This document shows, piece after piece, positions 1 to 6,465 of a stretch of DNA of 6,465 nucleotides (position 1 is its first letter; each line of letters begins with the position of its first letter). Both the position numbers and the translations under genes were made by a program. Source of the stretch: Bacteroidales bacterium (lineage in GTDB: Bacteria; Bacteroidota; Bacteroidia; Bacteroidales; Tenuifilaceae); assembly GCA_008933525.1 (NCBI GenBank), contig WBUV01000190.1, positions 1-6,465 on the forward strand, in the 5' to 3' direction. Under the pieces are notes generated by a model. It saw nothing but the letters and a program-made list of their open reading frames with translations, was not told where the DNA came from and did no database searches.

Positions 1-87
1 TTTTAGTATGGAACAAAAAAACTACAATCTTTCCTCAAACTTCCGGCTTCCCTCTTCCAACACAAAAATTACAACACAACAATAAAC
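1..87 (+). other. A/C-rich leader upstream of hisDC
   Basis: No gene is visible here. The stretch is rich in A and C, contains a three-unit CTTCCNN heptamer repeat at 40-60, and ends in an A-rich run directly before the ATG at 88 with no Shine-Dalgarno motif, as is usual for Bacteroidota. I see no convincing -33/-7 promoter of the Bacteroidota type (TTTG / TANNTTTG), no histidine-rich leader peptide (no run of CAT/CAC codons) and no attenuator hairpin. If hisG lies just upstream, as gene order suggests, this may be an internal operon spacer and not a promoter region. Confidence 0.5.
40..60. repeat. CTTCCNN heptamer repeat, 3 units
   Basis: Three consecutive 7-mers, CTTCCGG, CTTCCCT and CTTCCAA, share the core CTTCC (GGAAG on the other strand). 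A near-copy of the block lies at 5904-5924 before hisIE, and both end shortly before the start codon of a his gene. Function is unknown. The phase and unit length match the other heptamer arrays in this window. Confidence 0.75.
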
Positions 88-2421
88 ATGAAAAAATACA
101 TCGACAATAAAAACAACAACTACAACAAATTACTCAAACGCCCCTTTGAGGATAACTCTGAAATTAAGGTGCAGGTTTCGGAGATTTTGAGATTTGTTAA
201 GCAGAATGGAGATTATGCGCTAAAGCAACTTTCGGAAAAGTTCGATAAATGCTCAATCTCCAAATTTGAAATAGCAAAGGAAGAACTAGTGCAATCGTCG
301 GAAATGGTTTCGGATGGTCTAAAACAAGCCATAAGACAATCCTTTGTAAACATCGAGAAATTCCACAGAGCACAACTTCCAGCGGATATTGAACTGGAAA
401 CACAGCCCGGAGTTAAGTGTATTCTTAAATACAGACCATTAGAACGTGTTGGGCTTTACATTCCGGGAGGTACAGCACCTCTAATATCTACAGTTCTTAT
501 GCTTGGTGTTCCAGCAATTGTGGCCGAATGCAAGGAGTTGATAGTTTGTACTCCTCCGAATCCTAACCCCGCAATACTCTACGCATGTAATTTGATTGGA
601 GCAAGAGTGTTTACAGTGGGCGGAGCACAAGCAATAGCTGCAATGGCCTATGGCACCGAAAGCATTCCAAAGGTTGATAAGATATTCGGCCCCGGCAACC
701 GCTTTGTGACTGAGGCAAAAGTGCAAGTATCTGCCGAAGGAACTCCAATTGATATGCCTGCAGGGCCATCGGAGGTGCTAGTTATTGCCGATGAGACATC
801 CAATCCAACATTCGTTGCTGCCGATTTGCTCTCGCAGGCAGAGCACGGAGTCGATAGTCAGGTGGTGGTTATTGGAACGTCGGAAGTTTTACTTGATAAA
901 GTAATTGCAGAAGTTGAGAATCAACTTAAAACACTTCCACGTAAATCGATTGCCGAAAAATGCTTAGAAAATAGCATTGGCATTGTTGTTAACAGCATAG
1001 AAAGGGCTATTGAAATTAGCAATATCTATGCTCCTGAGCACTTAATTCTATCGTTCAATAAGGCCAACAACTATATCGATTCAATTACCAACGCCGGTTC
1101 TGTTTTTCTGGGGCAATACACCCCCGAATCGGCTGGCGACTATTCAAGCGGGACTAATCACACCCTGCCAACTAGCGGTTTTGCCCGAAATTGGAGTGGG
1201 GTTACTGTAAATTCATTTCTAAAAACTATTACCTATCAGGAAATAACAAAGAATGGATTATCGGAATTGAGCACAGCCATTACGACTCTGGCACGAGCAG
1301 AGGGATTGGAAGCACATGCAAGAGCCGTGGATGTTAGAACTGCCGATGGCATAACGCAAAGTAAAAGTCAAAAGGTAATTAGACTTCGTTCAAACATCGC
1401 TAATCTAAAACCCTACTCATCGGCTAGGAGCGAGTGCAATGCGCAAGGATTAACACTGCTCGATGCAAATGAAAATCCTGAGGTATTGCCCGGTATTCCT
1501 TTGGATTACAACCGCTACCCCGACCCTTTGCAAAAGGATATTAAAAAGCGTATTGCTACACTAAAGAATGTGGATGAAAATCAGATTTTTCTTGGTAATG
1601 GAAGCGATGAAGCGGTAGACCTATTAATCCGCTGTTTCTGCAATCCAAAAACCGATGCCATTGCAATATTCACTCCAACATACGGAATGTATGGCGTTTG
1701 CGCAGCAATTAACGATATAAAGGTAATGCAATATAGGCTTAAAGATGATTTTGCCATTAACGTTGATGAGTTCCTTAATTCCGTAACTTCCGATGTAAAG
1801 GTTGTTTTTATCTGCAATCCGAACAATCCCACAGGAAATACTCAGAATTTAAATGATATCATCAGAATTATTGAAGGGTTCGATGGAATTGTTGCGCTTG
1901 ATGAGGCCTATATTGACTTTTGCGAGGATAAAACGCTTCTACCCTACCTCAATCAATATCCAAATCTGGTTATTCTACAAACCTTCTCAAAGGCTTGGGG
2001 ATTGGCAGGTGCGCGACTTGGCTTAGCATTCGCATCAACAGAAATTATTGATGTTTTAAACAAAGTAAAATTCCCCTACAACGTTGGCAAACCATCGTTA
2101 ACAGTGCTGGGTGATGCTCTAAAAAACTATCAAACTGTGAAGGAGAAAATATCAATCCTTATTGATGAACGAGAGTTTTTAGTTAAAGAGTTGAGCCAAA
2201 TCCGCACCGTTGTTAAGGTTTACCAATCGGAATCGAACTTTCTACTTGTAAAAACTACCAATGCCGATTTAATCTACATTCAACTTTTAAACAACGGAAT
2301 TGTGGTAAGAAATCGCTCTAAAGAGCCTGGATGTGATGGTTGTTTGAGGGTTACTGTGGGGAGTGAGGTGGAGAATAGAAGGTTAATTGATGTATTAAAA
2401 TTGGTGACAAGTGACAAGTGA
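88..2421 (+). CDS. hisDC: bifunctional histidinol dehydrogenase / histidinol-phosphate aminotransferase (HisD-HisC fusion)
   Basis: A single 777-residue reading frame joins two complete histidine enzymes. Residues 1 to about 417 are HisD, the zinc- and NAD-dependent oxidation of histidinol to histidine (steps 9-10). The signature lies around 218-235 (PAGPSE), the catalytic pair is E317-H318 in APEHL, and the zinc ligands are Q250, H253, D351 and H410. Residues about 430-777 are HisC, the PLP-dependent class II-type aminotransferase making histidinol phosphate (step 7): NPNNPTG at 577-583, D605 and Y608, Schiff-base lysine K635 in [13 protein letters not shown], and R754 near the C-terminus. 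Both halves have normal length. The linker (about 418-430) has no stop and no ATG; the first Met in the HisC half is M534, already inside the fold. The start at 88 gives a normal HisD N-terminus. HisD and HisC are usually separate proteins, so the fusion is unusual. The last five residues come from a heptamer repeat. Confidence 0.95.
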   Translation: MKKYIDNKNNNYNKLLKRPFEDNSEIKVQVSEILRFVKQNGDYALKQLSEKFDKCSISKFEIAKEELVQSSEMVSDGLKQAIRQSFVNIEKFHRAQLPADIELETQPGVKCILKYRPLERVGLYIPGGTAPLISTVLMLGVPAIVAECKELIVCTPPNPNPAILYACNLIGARVFTVGGAQAIAAMAYGTESIPKVDKIFGPGNRFVTEAKVQVSAEGTPIDMPAGPSEVLVIADETSNPTFVAADLLSQAEHGVDSQVVVIGTSEVLLDKVIAEVENQLKTLPRKSIAEKCLENSIGIVVNSIERAIEISNIYAPEHLILSFNKANNYIDSITNAGSVFLGQYTPESAGDYSSGTNHTLPTSGFARNWSGVTVNSFLKTITYQEITKNGLSELSTAITTLARAEGLEAHARAVDVRTADGITQSKSQKVIRLRSNIANLKPYSSARSECNAQGLTLLDANENPEVLPGIPLDYNRYPDPLQKDIKKRIATLKNVDENQIFLGNGSDEAVDLLIRCFCNPKTDAIAIFTPTYGMYGVCAAINDIKVMQYRLKDDFAINVDEFLNSVTSDVKVVFICNPNNPTGNTQNLNDIIRIIEGFDGIVALDEAYIDFCEDKTLLPYLNQYPNLVILQTFSKAWGLAGARLGLAFASTEIIDVLNKVKFPYNVGKPSLTVLGDALKNYQTVKEKISILIDEREFLVKELSQIRTVVKVYQSESNFLLVKTTNADLIYIQLLNNGIVVRNRSKEPGCDGCLRVTVGSEVENRRLIDVLKLVTSDK

Positions 2422-2424
2422 CAA
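2404..2424 (+). repeat. GTGACAA heptamer repeat, 3 perfect units, across the hisDC stop codon
   Basis: Three perfect tandem copies of GTGACAA end the hisDC gene, encoding its last residues V773-K777 and the TGA stop at 2419-2421. The unit is not a multiple of three, so copy number sets the downstream frame. With two copies, the hisDC frame would read through without a stop into the hisB frame. With four copies the stop would stay the same. With one copy, a TAA would follow a few codons later. Confidence 0.95.
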
Positions 2425-2443
2425 AAAACTAAAAATAATCACA

Positions 2444-3526
2444 ATGGAAAAGATACTATTTATCGACCGCGATGGGACAATAATTAAGGAGCCAGCCGAT
2501 TTTCAGGTTGATTGTTACACTAAACTTGAGTTTATGACCGGGGTATTTACTTGGCTTGGAAAAATTTGCAAGGAACTGAACTTTAGGTTGGTTATGGTTA
2601 CTAATCAGGATGGACTTGGAACCAACTCATTTCCAGAGGGAACCTTTTGGGGGCCTCAAAACCTTATAATCAAAACACTTGAGGGCGAAGGGATTGTTTT
2701 CGACGAGATTCTTATAGACCGCTCGTTTGATTTCGAAAACAAACCAACACGTAAGCCTGGTATCGCAATGCTTGAGCATTACTTAAACAGCAATTTTGAC
2801 ATTGCAAACTCTTGGGTTATTGGCGATAGAGCCACCGATGTGCAACTGGCTAAAAACCTTGGCTGTAAGTCTATATTCATAGGTGATAATACAAATATAG
2901 ATGCAACAGCCAATGCTAAAACGTGGGAGGAAATTTACCAAATCGTTAAACCTCAAAGAACCGCCAGCATTTCACGCAAAACTAACGAAACAGAGGTTAG
3001 TATCGATATCAACCTTAATGGAACGGGCAATTCATGCATCAACTCTGGCCTAAAGTTCCTCGACCATATGCTTGAGCAACTAGCTAAACACTCAGGTATC
3101 AACCTAACTATCGATTGTAAAGGCGATTTGGAGGTTGATGAGCACCACACAATGGAAGATATCGCCATTACACTTGGCGAGGCTCTAAAAGTGGCCATTG
3201 GCGATAAAAAAGGGATGAACCGTTATGGATTTTATCTACCAATGGATGAGAGTAACGCTTTAGTAACGCTTGATTTTAGTGGACGTTCATACCTTGTATG
3301 GAACACAGAGTTTAAGCGTGAACGCATTGGCGATGTTCCCACAGAGATGTTCAAGCACTTTTTTCATTCGTTGGCGTACAGCGCAGGATTAACGCTACAC
3401 ATTGATGCAAAGGGCGAGAATGAGCACCACAAGATTGAGGCAATATTCAAGGCTTTGGCCAAATCTATTGGAATGGCCATACAGCAATGCGGTAACCAAC
3501 TGCCCTCTACAAAAGGGATATTATAG
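2444..3526 (+). CDS. hisB: bifunctional histidinol-phosphatase / imidazoleglycerol-phosphate dehydratase
   Basis: A 360-residue protein with two domains. Residues 1 to about 168 are a HAD-family histidinol-phosphate phosphatase (step 8): DRDGT with D8 and D10, TNQDG at 53-57, K104 and GDRATD with D128 and D132. Residues about 170-360 are imidazoleglycerol-phosphate dehydratase (step 6), with the manganese-binding histidine sets H208/H216, DEHHTMED (H234, H235, E238), H308/H319 and EHHKIE (H328, H329, E332). The frame is open back to a GTG at 2411, inside hisDC. I chose ATG 2444 because MEKILFIDRDGT is the family's normal N-terminus and the 11 extra residues are repeat-derived or lysine-rich. 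It starts 22 nt after the hisDC stop. The loop at about 93-104 (RSFDFENKPTRK) lacks the Cys/His zinc ligands of E. coli HisB, as I recall for Bacteroides HisB. Confidence 0.95.
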   Translation: MEKILFIDRDGTIIKEPADFQVDCYTKLEFMTGVFTWLGKICKELNFRLVMVTNQDGLGTNSFPEGTFWGPQNLIIKTLEGEGIVFDEILIDRSFDFENKPTRKPGIAMLEHYLNSNFDIANSWVIGDRATDVQLAKNLGCKSIFIGDNTNIDATANAKTWEEIYQIVKPQRTASISRKTNETEVSIDINLNGTGNSCINSGLKFLDHMLEQLAKHSGINLTIDCKGDLEVDEHHTMEDIAITLGEALKVAIGDKKGMNRYGFYLPMDESNALVTLDFSGRSYLVWNTEFKRERIGDVPTEMFKHFFHSLAYSAGLTLHIDAKGENEHHKIEAIFKALAKSIGMAIQQCGNQLPSTKGIL

Positions 3527-3554
3527 GTGATAGTTTTCTTAAGCAATTAAACAG

Positions 3555-4142
3555 ATGAAAATAGGAATAATAAACTACGGTGCAGGAAATTTAGCCTCGG
3601 TAATAAACGCAATCGAAAAACTGGGCTACAAAACCGAAATTATTCAGCAATCTGAGCAAATAATTAATGTAGACAAAATAGTAATTCCTGGCGTTGGACA
3701 CGCTGGCAGGGCAATGATGAATCTCAACGAATCGGGGCTTGCGAATGCCTTAAAATCGTCAAAGAAACCAACACTCGGAATCTGCTTAGGAATGCAATTA
3801 ATGGGAAAATACAGCGATGAGGGTAACACCGAATGCTTGGGAGTTATGAATTTCAATGTAAATAAACTTGACATCAACCTAAAAATCCCACATATGGGAT
3901 GGAATAGAATTGAAATTGCGCCAAACCCTTTGTTTACAGGTATTCCAAATAACACTTGGGTTTACTTTGTGCACAGTTACTACGTTGGTGAGAATAAAAA
4001 CAGCATTGCGAAATGCAACTACGAAACAAGTATTTGCGCAGCGGTAAACCGAGGTAATTACTGGGGAGTGCAGTTTCACCCCGAAAAAAGCGGTGAATAC
4101 GGAATTCAAATCATCAAAAACTTTATAGAACTATGCGAGTAA
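3555..4142 (+). CDS. hisH: imidazole glycerol phosphate synthase, glutaminase subunit HisH
   Basis: A 195-residue class I glutamine amidotransferase, normal length for HisH. It hydrolyses glutamine and passes ammonia to HisF for step 5, forming imidazole glycerol phosphate and AICAR. The catalytic triad is visible: nucleophile C77 in GICLGMQ, with H175 and E177 in QFHPEKSG. The PGVG oxyanion-strand motif is at 45-48 and the N-terminal IINYGAGNL strand-loop at 5-13. The gene begins 28 nt after the hisB stop, with an A-rich leader and no Shine-Dalgarno motif. Its last 10 nt overlap the start of hisA, which suggests translational coupling. The partner HisF is encoded two genes downstream. Confidence 0.97.
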   Translation: MKIGIINYGAGNLASVINAIEKLGYKTEIIQQSEQIINVDKIVIPGVGHAGRAMMNLNESGLANALKSSKKPTLGICLGMQLMGKYSDEGNTECLGVMNFNVNKLDINLKIPHMGWNRIEIAPNPLFTGIPNNTWVYFVHSYYVGENKNSIAKCNYETSICAAVNRGNYWGVQFHPEKSGEYGIQIIKNFIELCE

Positions 4143-4840
4143 TCCCTGCAATTGATTTAATTGATGGTAAATGCGTTAGGCTATGTCGGGGCGACTATAA
4201 CCTAACCAAAATTTACTCCGATAATCCTGTAGAACAAGCCAAAATATTCGAGGATGCTGGTTTTACCAATCTTCACCTGGTTGATTTGGATGGTGCTAAA
4301 ACTGGACAGCCCTGCAATACTGATGTACTCCGCAAAATTAGGACTTCAACAAAGTTGAGAATCGATTTTGGCGGAGGAATCAGAACATTACAATCGGCAA
4401 AGGATTCGTTTAATGCTGGTGCAAGTCAGATAAATATTGGTACTGCACTAATCACAAATCAAAGTTTTGCGGAGACTCTTGTTGCTGAGTTTGGATTTGA
4501 AACGATAATCGCTGCGCTCGATTGCTTTAATCTGGAGGTTAAAACGCACGGTTGGAGCAATGGCTCATCGCTAAATATCATCGATGTGATTAAAAGCCTA
4601 CAATCTAAAGGAGTAGTGACTTTCGCAGTAACGGATATCAATCGCGATGGAATGCTTTCGGGGCCTGCCATATTGCTATATCAATCTATACTTCAGGAAT
4701 TCCCAACAATCAATCTAATTGCTAGTGGTGGTGTAAGTTCAATGGAGGATATCGAGATGCTTAGTAAACTCAGAATTGATGGGGTGATTGTAGGCAAAGC
4801 CATTTACGAGAATAAGTTAAACCTTGAAAAACTAACCTAA
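4133..4840 (+). CDS. hisA: phosphoribosylformimino-AICAR-phosphate isomerase (ProFAR isomerase)
   Basis: A 235-residue (beta/alpha)8 barrel that isomerises ProFAR to PRFAR (step 4), the substrate of the HisH-HisF complex encoded on both sides. D8 in the N-terminal PAIDLIDGK strand is the expected catalytic aspartate, and D130 in AALD together with T167/D172 in TDINRDG matches the second half of the active site. Phosphate-binding glycine motifs are GGGIR (80-84) and ASGGVSS (197-203). The strand after D130 continues as [11 protein letters not shown], a normal HisA-type segment. ATG 4133 lies inside the end of hisH and gives the standard N-terminus MRVIPAIDL. The stop overlaps the hisF start codon by one base (TAATG). 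Confidence 0.96.
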   Translation: MRVIPAIDLIDGKCVRLCRGDYNLTKIYSDNPVEQAKIFEDAGFTNLHLVDLDGAKTGQPCNTDVLRKIRTSTKLRIDFGGGIRTLQSAKDSFNAGASQINIGTALITNQSFAETLVAEFGFETIIAALDCFNLEVKTHGWSNGSSLNIIDVIKSLQSKGVVTFAVTDINRDGMLSGPAILLYQSILQEFPTINLIASGGVSSMEDIEMLSKLRIDGVIVGKAIYENKLNLEKLT

Positions 4841-5595
4841 TGCTATCGAAACGAATAATTCCGTGCCTCGACGTTAAGAATGGACGAACAGTAAAGGGAG
4901 TCAACTTCAACAACCTTGCCGATGCTGGCGACCCTGTTGAGTTGGCCTACCGTTACTATACCCAGGGCGCCGACGAACTTGTACTGCTCGATATTTCAGC
5001 AACACTCGAAGGTCGTGAAACATTCGCCAAAGTAGTAGAGGACGTTGCAAGGGTAATTGCAATCCCCTTTACTGTTGGCGGAGGTATAAGAACAATCACC
5101 GAGGTTGATAAATTGCTAAAAGCAGGTGCCGATAAGGTATCGCTCAACACCGCTGCAATTCAGAATCCTGCGCTAATAAGTCAAATTGCAGAGATTTATG
5201 GCTCGCAATGCGTTGTGGTAGCCATTGATGCCGCACTAATAGAAGGCCGCTGGGTAGTGGTAAGTCACGCAGGGACACAAACAACAAACCTAAACCAACT
5301 AGAATGGGCTTTAAAAGCCCAAGAATTTGGTGCTGGAGAGATTCTGCTCACCTCCTACTCATCTGACGGAACACAGGCTGGCTTTGCAGTAGAATTAACT
5401 GCACAACTATCGTCAAACCTCAAAATCCCTGTGATTGCATCGGGTGGTGCAGGAACCAAGGATCACTTTTTAGAAGTATTCACCAACGGCAAAGCCGATG
5501 CAGCCCTTGCTGCTGGGGTATTCCACTTTGGAAAAATCGGAATTGGAGAACTCAAGAGGTATTTGACGAAAAGCGGTGTAGAATGTAGAAATTAG
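4840..5595 (+). CDS. hisF: imidazole glycerol phosphate synthase, cyclase subunit HisF
   Basis: A 251-residue (beta/alpha)8 barrel that uses ammonia from HisH to convert PRFAR to imidazole glycerol phosphate and AICAR (step 5). Catalytic D11 ([12 protein letters not shown]) and D130 (VVAID) are present, as are K19, the phosphate motifs GGGIR (80-84), N103-T104 and ASGGAG (200-205), and D176-G177. The ammonia gate described for Thermotoga HisF (R5, E46, K99, E167) is fully conserved at the same positions. Departures from the usual pattern are TSYSSDGT (171-178), with S174 where Asp or Asn is common, SHAGTQTTN (142-150) in the loop after D130, and AAGVFHF with Gly where Ser is common. The last four residues ECRN and the TAG stop fall in a heptamer repeat, so the C-terminal tip is probably not constrained. 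Confidence 0.96.
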   Translation: MLSKRIIPCLDVKNGRTVKGVNFNNLADAGDPVELAYRYYTQGADELVLLDISATLEGRETFAKVVEDVARVIAIPFTVGGGIRTITEVDKLLKAGADKVSLNTAAIQNPALISQIAEIYGSQCVVVAIDAALIEGRWVVVSHAGTQTTNLNQLEWALKAQEFGAGEILLTSYSSDGTQAGFAVELTAQLSSNLKIPVIASGGAGTKDHFLEVFTNGKADAALAAGVFHFGKIGIGELKRYLTKSGVECRN

Positions 5596-5614
5596 AATGT
5601 AAAATTTAGAATGA
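5580..5614 (+). repeat. AGAATGT-type heptamer repeat, 5 units, across the hisF stop codon
   Basis: Five consecutive 7-mers: AGAATGT, AGAAATT, AGAATGT, AAAATTT and AGAATGA. They are imperfect but in strict 7-bp phase. The first two units encode the end of HisF and begin its TAG stop (5593-5595); the rest is intergenic. The sequence differs from the GTGACAA array after hisDC, but the size and placement at a gene's 3' end are the same. Confidence 0.8.
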
Positions 5615-5631
5615 TTAACGCAGAATTATAA

Positions 5632-5690
5632 GCCCCAAAGGGGCGCTAGCAATAGCCCCGAGTTTTAACTCGGGGTAAAATGCGAAGCAT
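5632..5690. repeat. cluster of three small hairpins, REP-like
   Basis: Three inverted repeats follow one another. GCCCC-AAA-GGGGC is at 5632-5644. A 9-bp perfect stem (CCCCGAGTT at 5656-5664 with AACTCGGGG at 5667-5675) has almost no loop, or reads as an 8-bp stem with a TTTA loop. A weak ATGC-GAA-GCAT is at 5680-5690. Adjacent GC-rich palindromes in AT-rich intergenic DNA look like repetitive extragenic palindromes. No T-tract follows, so a standard Rho-independent terminator is unlikely, although the hairpins could pause RNA polymerase or protect the hisF mRNA end. Confidence 0.55.
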
Positions 5691-5821
5691 CAAGTAGCAA
5701 TGCAAGTAACGGCAATTATTTGAAATGATAGTGACTATATGCATCGCAACGGATTGATTTTGGTATGAAACAGGAATTGGAAATGATGAATGCGAAACAA
5801 TATTGCACCAACTCACCCCTG

Positions 5822-5848
5822 CCCTCTCTTCCTGAACGGAAGAGAGGG
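5822..5848. repeat. perfect 11-bp inverted repeat (hairpin)
   Basis: CCCTCTCTTCC at 5822-5832 pairs perfectly with GGAAGAGAGGG at 5838-5848 around a five-base loop TGAAC. The right arm continues as a G-run to 5852, and the left flank carries CACCCCTG. The shape resembles pyrimidine/purine-arm palindromes scattered between genes in many bacteria. No T-run follows on the + strand, so it is not a clear terminator for either direction. Confidence 0.7.
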
Positions 5849-5903
5849 GGGGAAAGATGCTTATTGAGAAACTGGAATGTTATAAATTATCTCAGAATTT
5901 TCA

Positions 5904-5924
5904 CTTCCTGCTTCCATCTTCCAA
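5904..5924. repeat. CTTCCNN heptamer repeat, 3 units, upstream of hisIE
   Basis: Three consecutive 7-mers: CTTCCTG, CTTCCAT and CTTCCAA. Compared with the block at 40-60, only the two variable bases of units one and two differ, and both blocks are preceded by A and followed by C. It lies 38 bases before ATG 5963, and the block before hisDC lies 27 bases before its ATG. Confidence 0.75.
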
Positions 5925-5962
5925 CTAATAACACACAACAAATAACTTAATAAACAACAAAC

Positions 5963-6465
5963 ATGAAAACCTTAGACTTTGAAAAACTGAACGGATTAAT
6001 CCCTGCCATTATGCAGGATGCATCCACCAACCGAGTTCTTATGCTGGGATTTATGAATCGCGAAGCACTCGAAAAAACAAGAAAAACAGGCTTTGCTACG
6101 TTTTACAGTCGTACACGACGTCAAATTTGGACAAAGGGTGAAACATCTGGAAATTACCTCAAGGTAATAGACATCAAACCCGATTGCGACGGCGATACGT
6201 TACTTGTAAAAGTTAGCCCCCAAGGGCCAGTGTGCCACACAGGTACCGATACCTGCTTTGAGGAGGCCAACACAATCAACATTCAATTCCTAGAACAACT
6301 GGAACAACTAATCAAGGAGCGCAAAAACACATCGACAAACGAAAGCTACACAGCCAAACTCTTGGCCGATGGGCCAAAACGCATTGCCAAGAAACTCGGC
6401 GAAGAGGCCGTAGAACTTGCCCTAGAAGCCGAAAATGGAACAAAAGACCGCTTCCTCGACGAAGC
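5963..6465 (+). CDS. hisIE: bifunctional phosphoribosyl-AMP cyclohydrolase / phosphoribosyl-ATP pyrophosphatase, 3' end outside the window
   Basis: The frame is open to the window edge (167 complete codons), so the C-terminus is missing; the family is usually about 200 residues. Residues 1 to about 110 are HisI, which opens the purine ring of PR-AMP (step 3). Metal-site motifs are DCDGD at 74-78 and GPVCHTG...CF with C91, H92 and C98, and WTKGETSGN at 56-64 is the family signature. Residues from about 125 on are HisE, which hydrolyses PR-ATP (step 2), shown by Y129, [27 protein letters not shown] helix content at about 134-156 and the acidic GEEAVE metal site (146-151). The start follows an A-rich leader without Shine-Dalgarno and gives the normal N-terminus. 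It is separated from hisF by a repeat-filled spacer, so it may be co-transcribed by readthrough or have its own promoter. Confidence 0.95.
   Translation, partial: MKTLDFEKLNGLIPAIMQDASTNRVLMLGFMNREALEKTRKTGFATFYSRTRRQIWTKGETSGNYLKVIDIKPDCDGDTLLVKVSPQGPVCHTGTDTCFEEANTINIQFLEQLEQLIKERKNTSTNESYTAKLLADGPKRIAKKLGEEAVELALEAENGTKDRFLDE

Larger units (their letters stand above)
5596..5962. other. 367-base gene-free spacer between hisF and hisIE
   Basis: This is the only long gap in an otherwise compact operon. From left to right it holds the rest of the AGAATGT heptamer array, a cluster of GC-rich hairpins (5632-5690), about 130 bases with no structure I recognise, a strong hairpin (5822-5848), a CTTCCNN heptamer block (5904-5924) and an A/C-rich leader before ATG 5963. 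A 61-codon frame at 5765-5950 is not a believable gene. I see no tRNA, no convincing promoter and no T-run terminator. The spacer may have grown by insertion of repeat elements. Confidence 0.7.

Noticed and set aside
1..87. Histidine attenuator leader peptide
   Set aside because: There is no start codon followed by clustered His codons, and no alternative hairpins, in the visible leader.
1331..1354. Seven-codon ATG frame at the hisD-hisC joint
   Set aside because: It is too short to mean anything and is out of frame with HisC, so it cannot serve as the HisC start.
2411..2443. GTG start at 2411 giving HisB 11 extra residues
   Set aside because: The extension comes from the heptamer repeat and a lysine-rich stretch, overlaps hisDC, and precedes the normal family N-terminus at ATG 2444.
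3251..3271. 10-bp direct repeat AGTAACGCTT within hisB
   Set aside because: It lies in conserved coding sequence of the dehydratase domain, occurs only twice, and is explained by the encoded residues.
5656..5680. Rho-independent terminator after hisF
   Set aside because: The stem is strong, but it is followed by TAAAATGCG and not a T-run. On the other strand there is no T-run either.
5765..5950. 61-codon + strand reading frame in the hisF-hisIE spacer
   Set aside because: It runs through the 11-bp hairpin and the CTTCCNN heptamers, has low-complexity proline/arginine/glycine content from those repeats, and shows no recognisable domain. It is best explained as chance.

Overview
The window is most of a histidine biosynthesis operon, all on the + strand. 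In order it holds a fused hisD-hisC gene, hisB, hisH, hisA, hisF and, after a 367-base gap, the 5' part of hisIE, which runs off the right edge. Every step of the pathway from phosphoribosyl-ATP to histidine is encoded here. Only hisG (ATP phosphoribosyltransferase, step 1) is missing, and by the usual gene order it would lie just left of base 1.

The organism is most likely a member of the Bacteroidota, probably Bacteroidales/Marinilabiliales-like; the genus cannot be told. Four things point that way. The order (G)-D-C-B-H-A-F-IE is typical of the phylum. HisB is the bifunctional phosphatase-dehydratase in the form I remember from Bacteroides, without the zinc-loop cysteines. The start codons follow A-rich leaders without a Shine-Dalgarno sequence. 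The DNA is moderately AT-rich. This is inferred from motifs, not from a database search.

Layout: 1-87 is an A/C-rich leader with a short heptamer repeat. 88-2421 encodes a 777-residue HisD-HisC fusion, with a full-length dehydrogenase joined to a full-length aminotransferase and no stop or good start between them. 2444-3526 is hisB, 3555-4142 hisH, 4133-4840 hisA (10-nt overlap with hisH) and 4840-5595 hisF (TAATG overlap with hisA). 5596-5962 has no gene and holds repeats and hairpins. 5963-6465 is the partial hisIE.

How the genes work together: HisIE performs steps 2-3, HisA step 4, and the HisH-HisF glutamine amidotransferase/cyclase step 5. HisB performs steps 6 and 8, the HisC half of the fusion step 7, and the HisD half steps 9-10. 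All catalytic residues I could check are present, so the pathway looks functional.

The enzymes themselves are ordinary. The unusual points are the HisD-HisC fusion and a set of different 7-bp tandem repeats at the loosely packed gene boundaries. Two of these repeats supply the last codons and stop codon of a gene (hisDC and hisF). The one after hisDC is placed so that losing a single unit would fuse hisDC in frame to hisB. I found no new defence, mobile or regulatory system beyond these.
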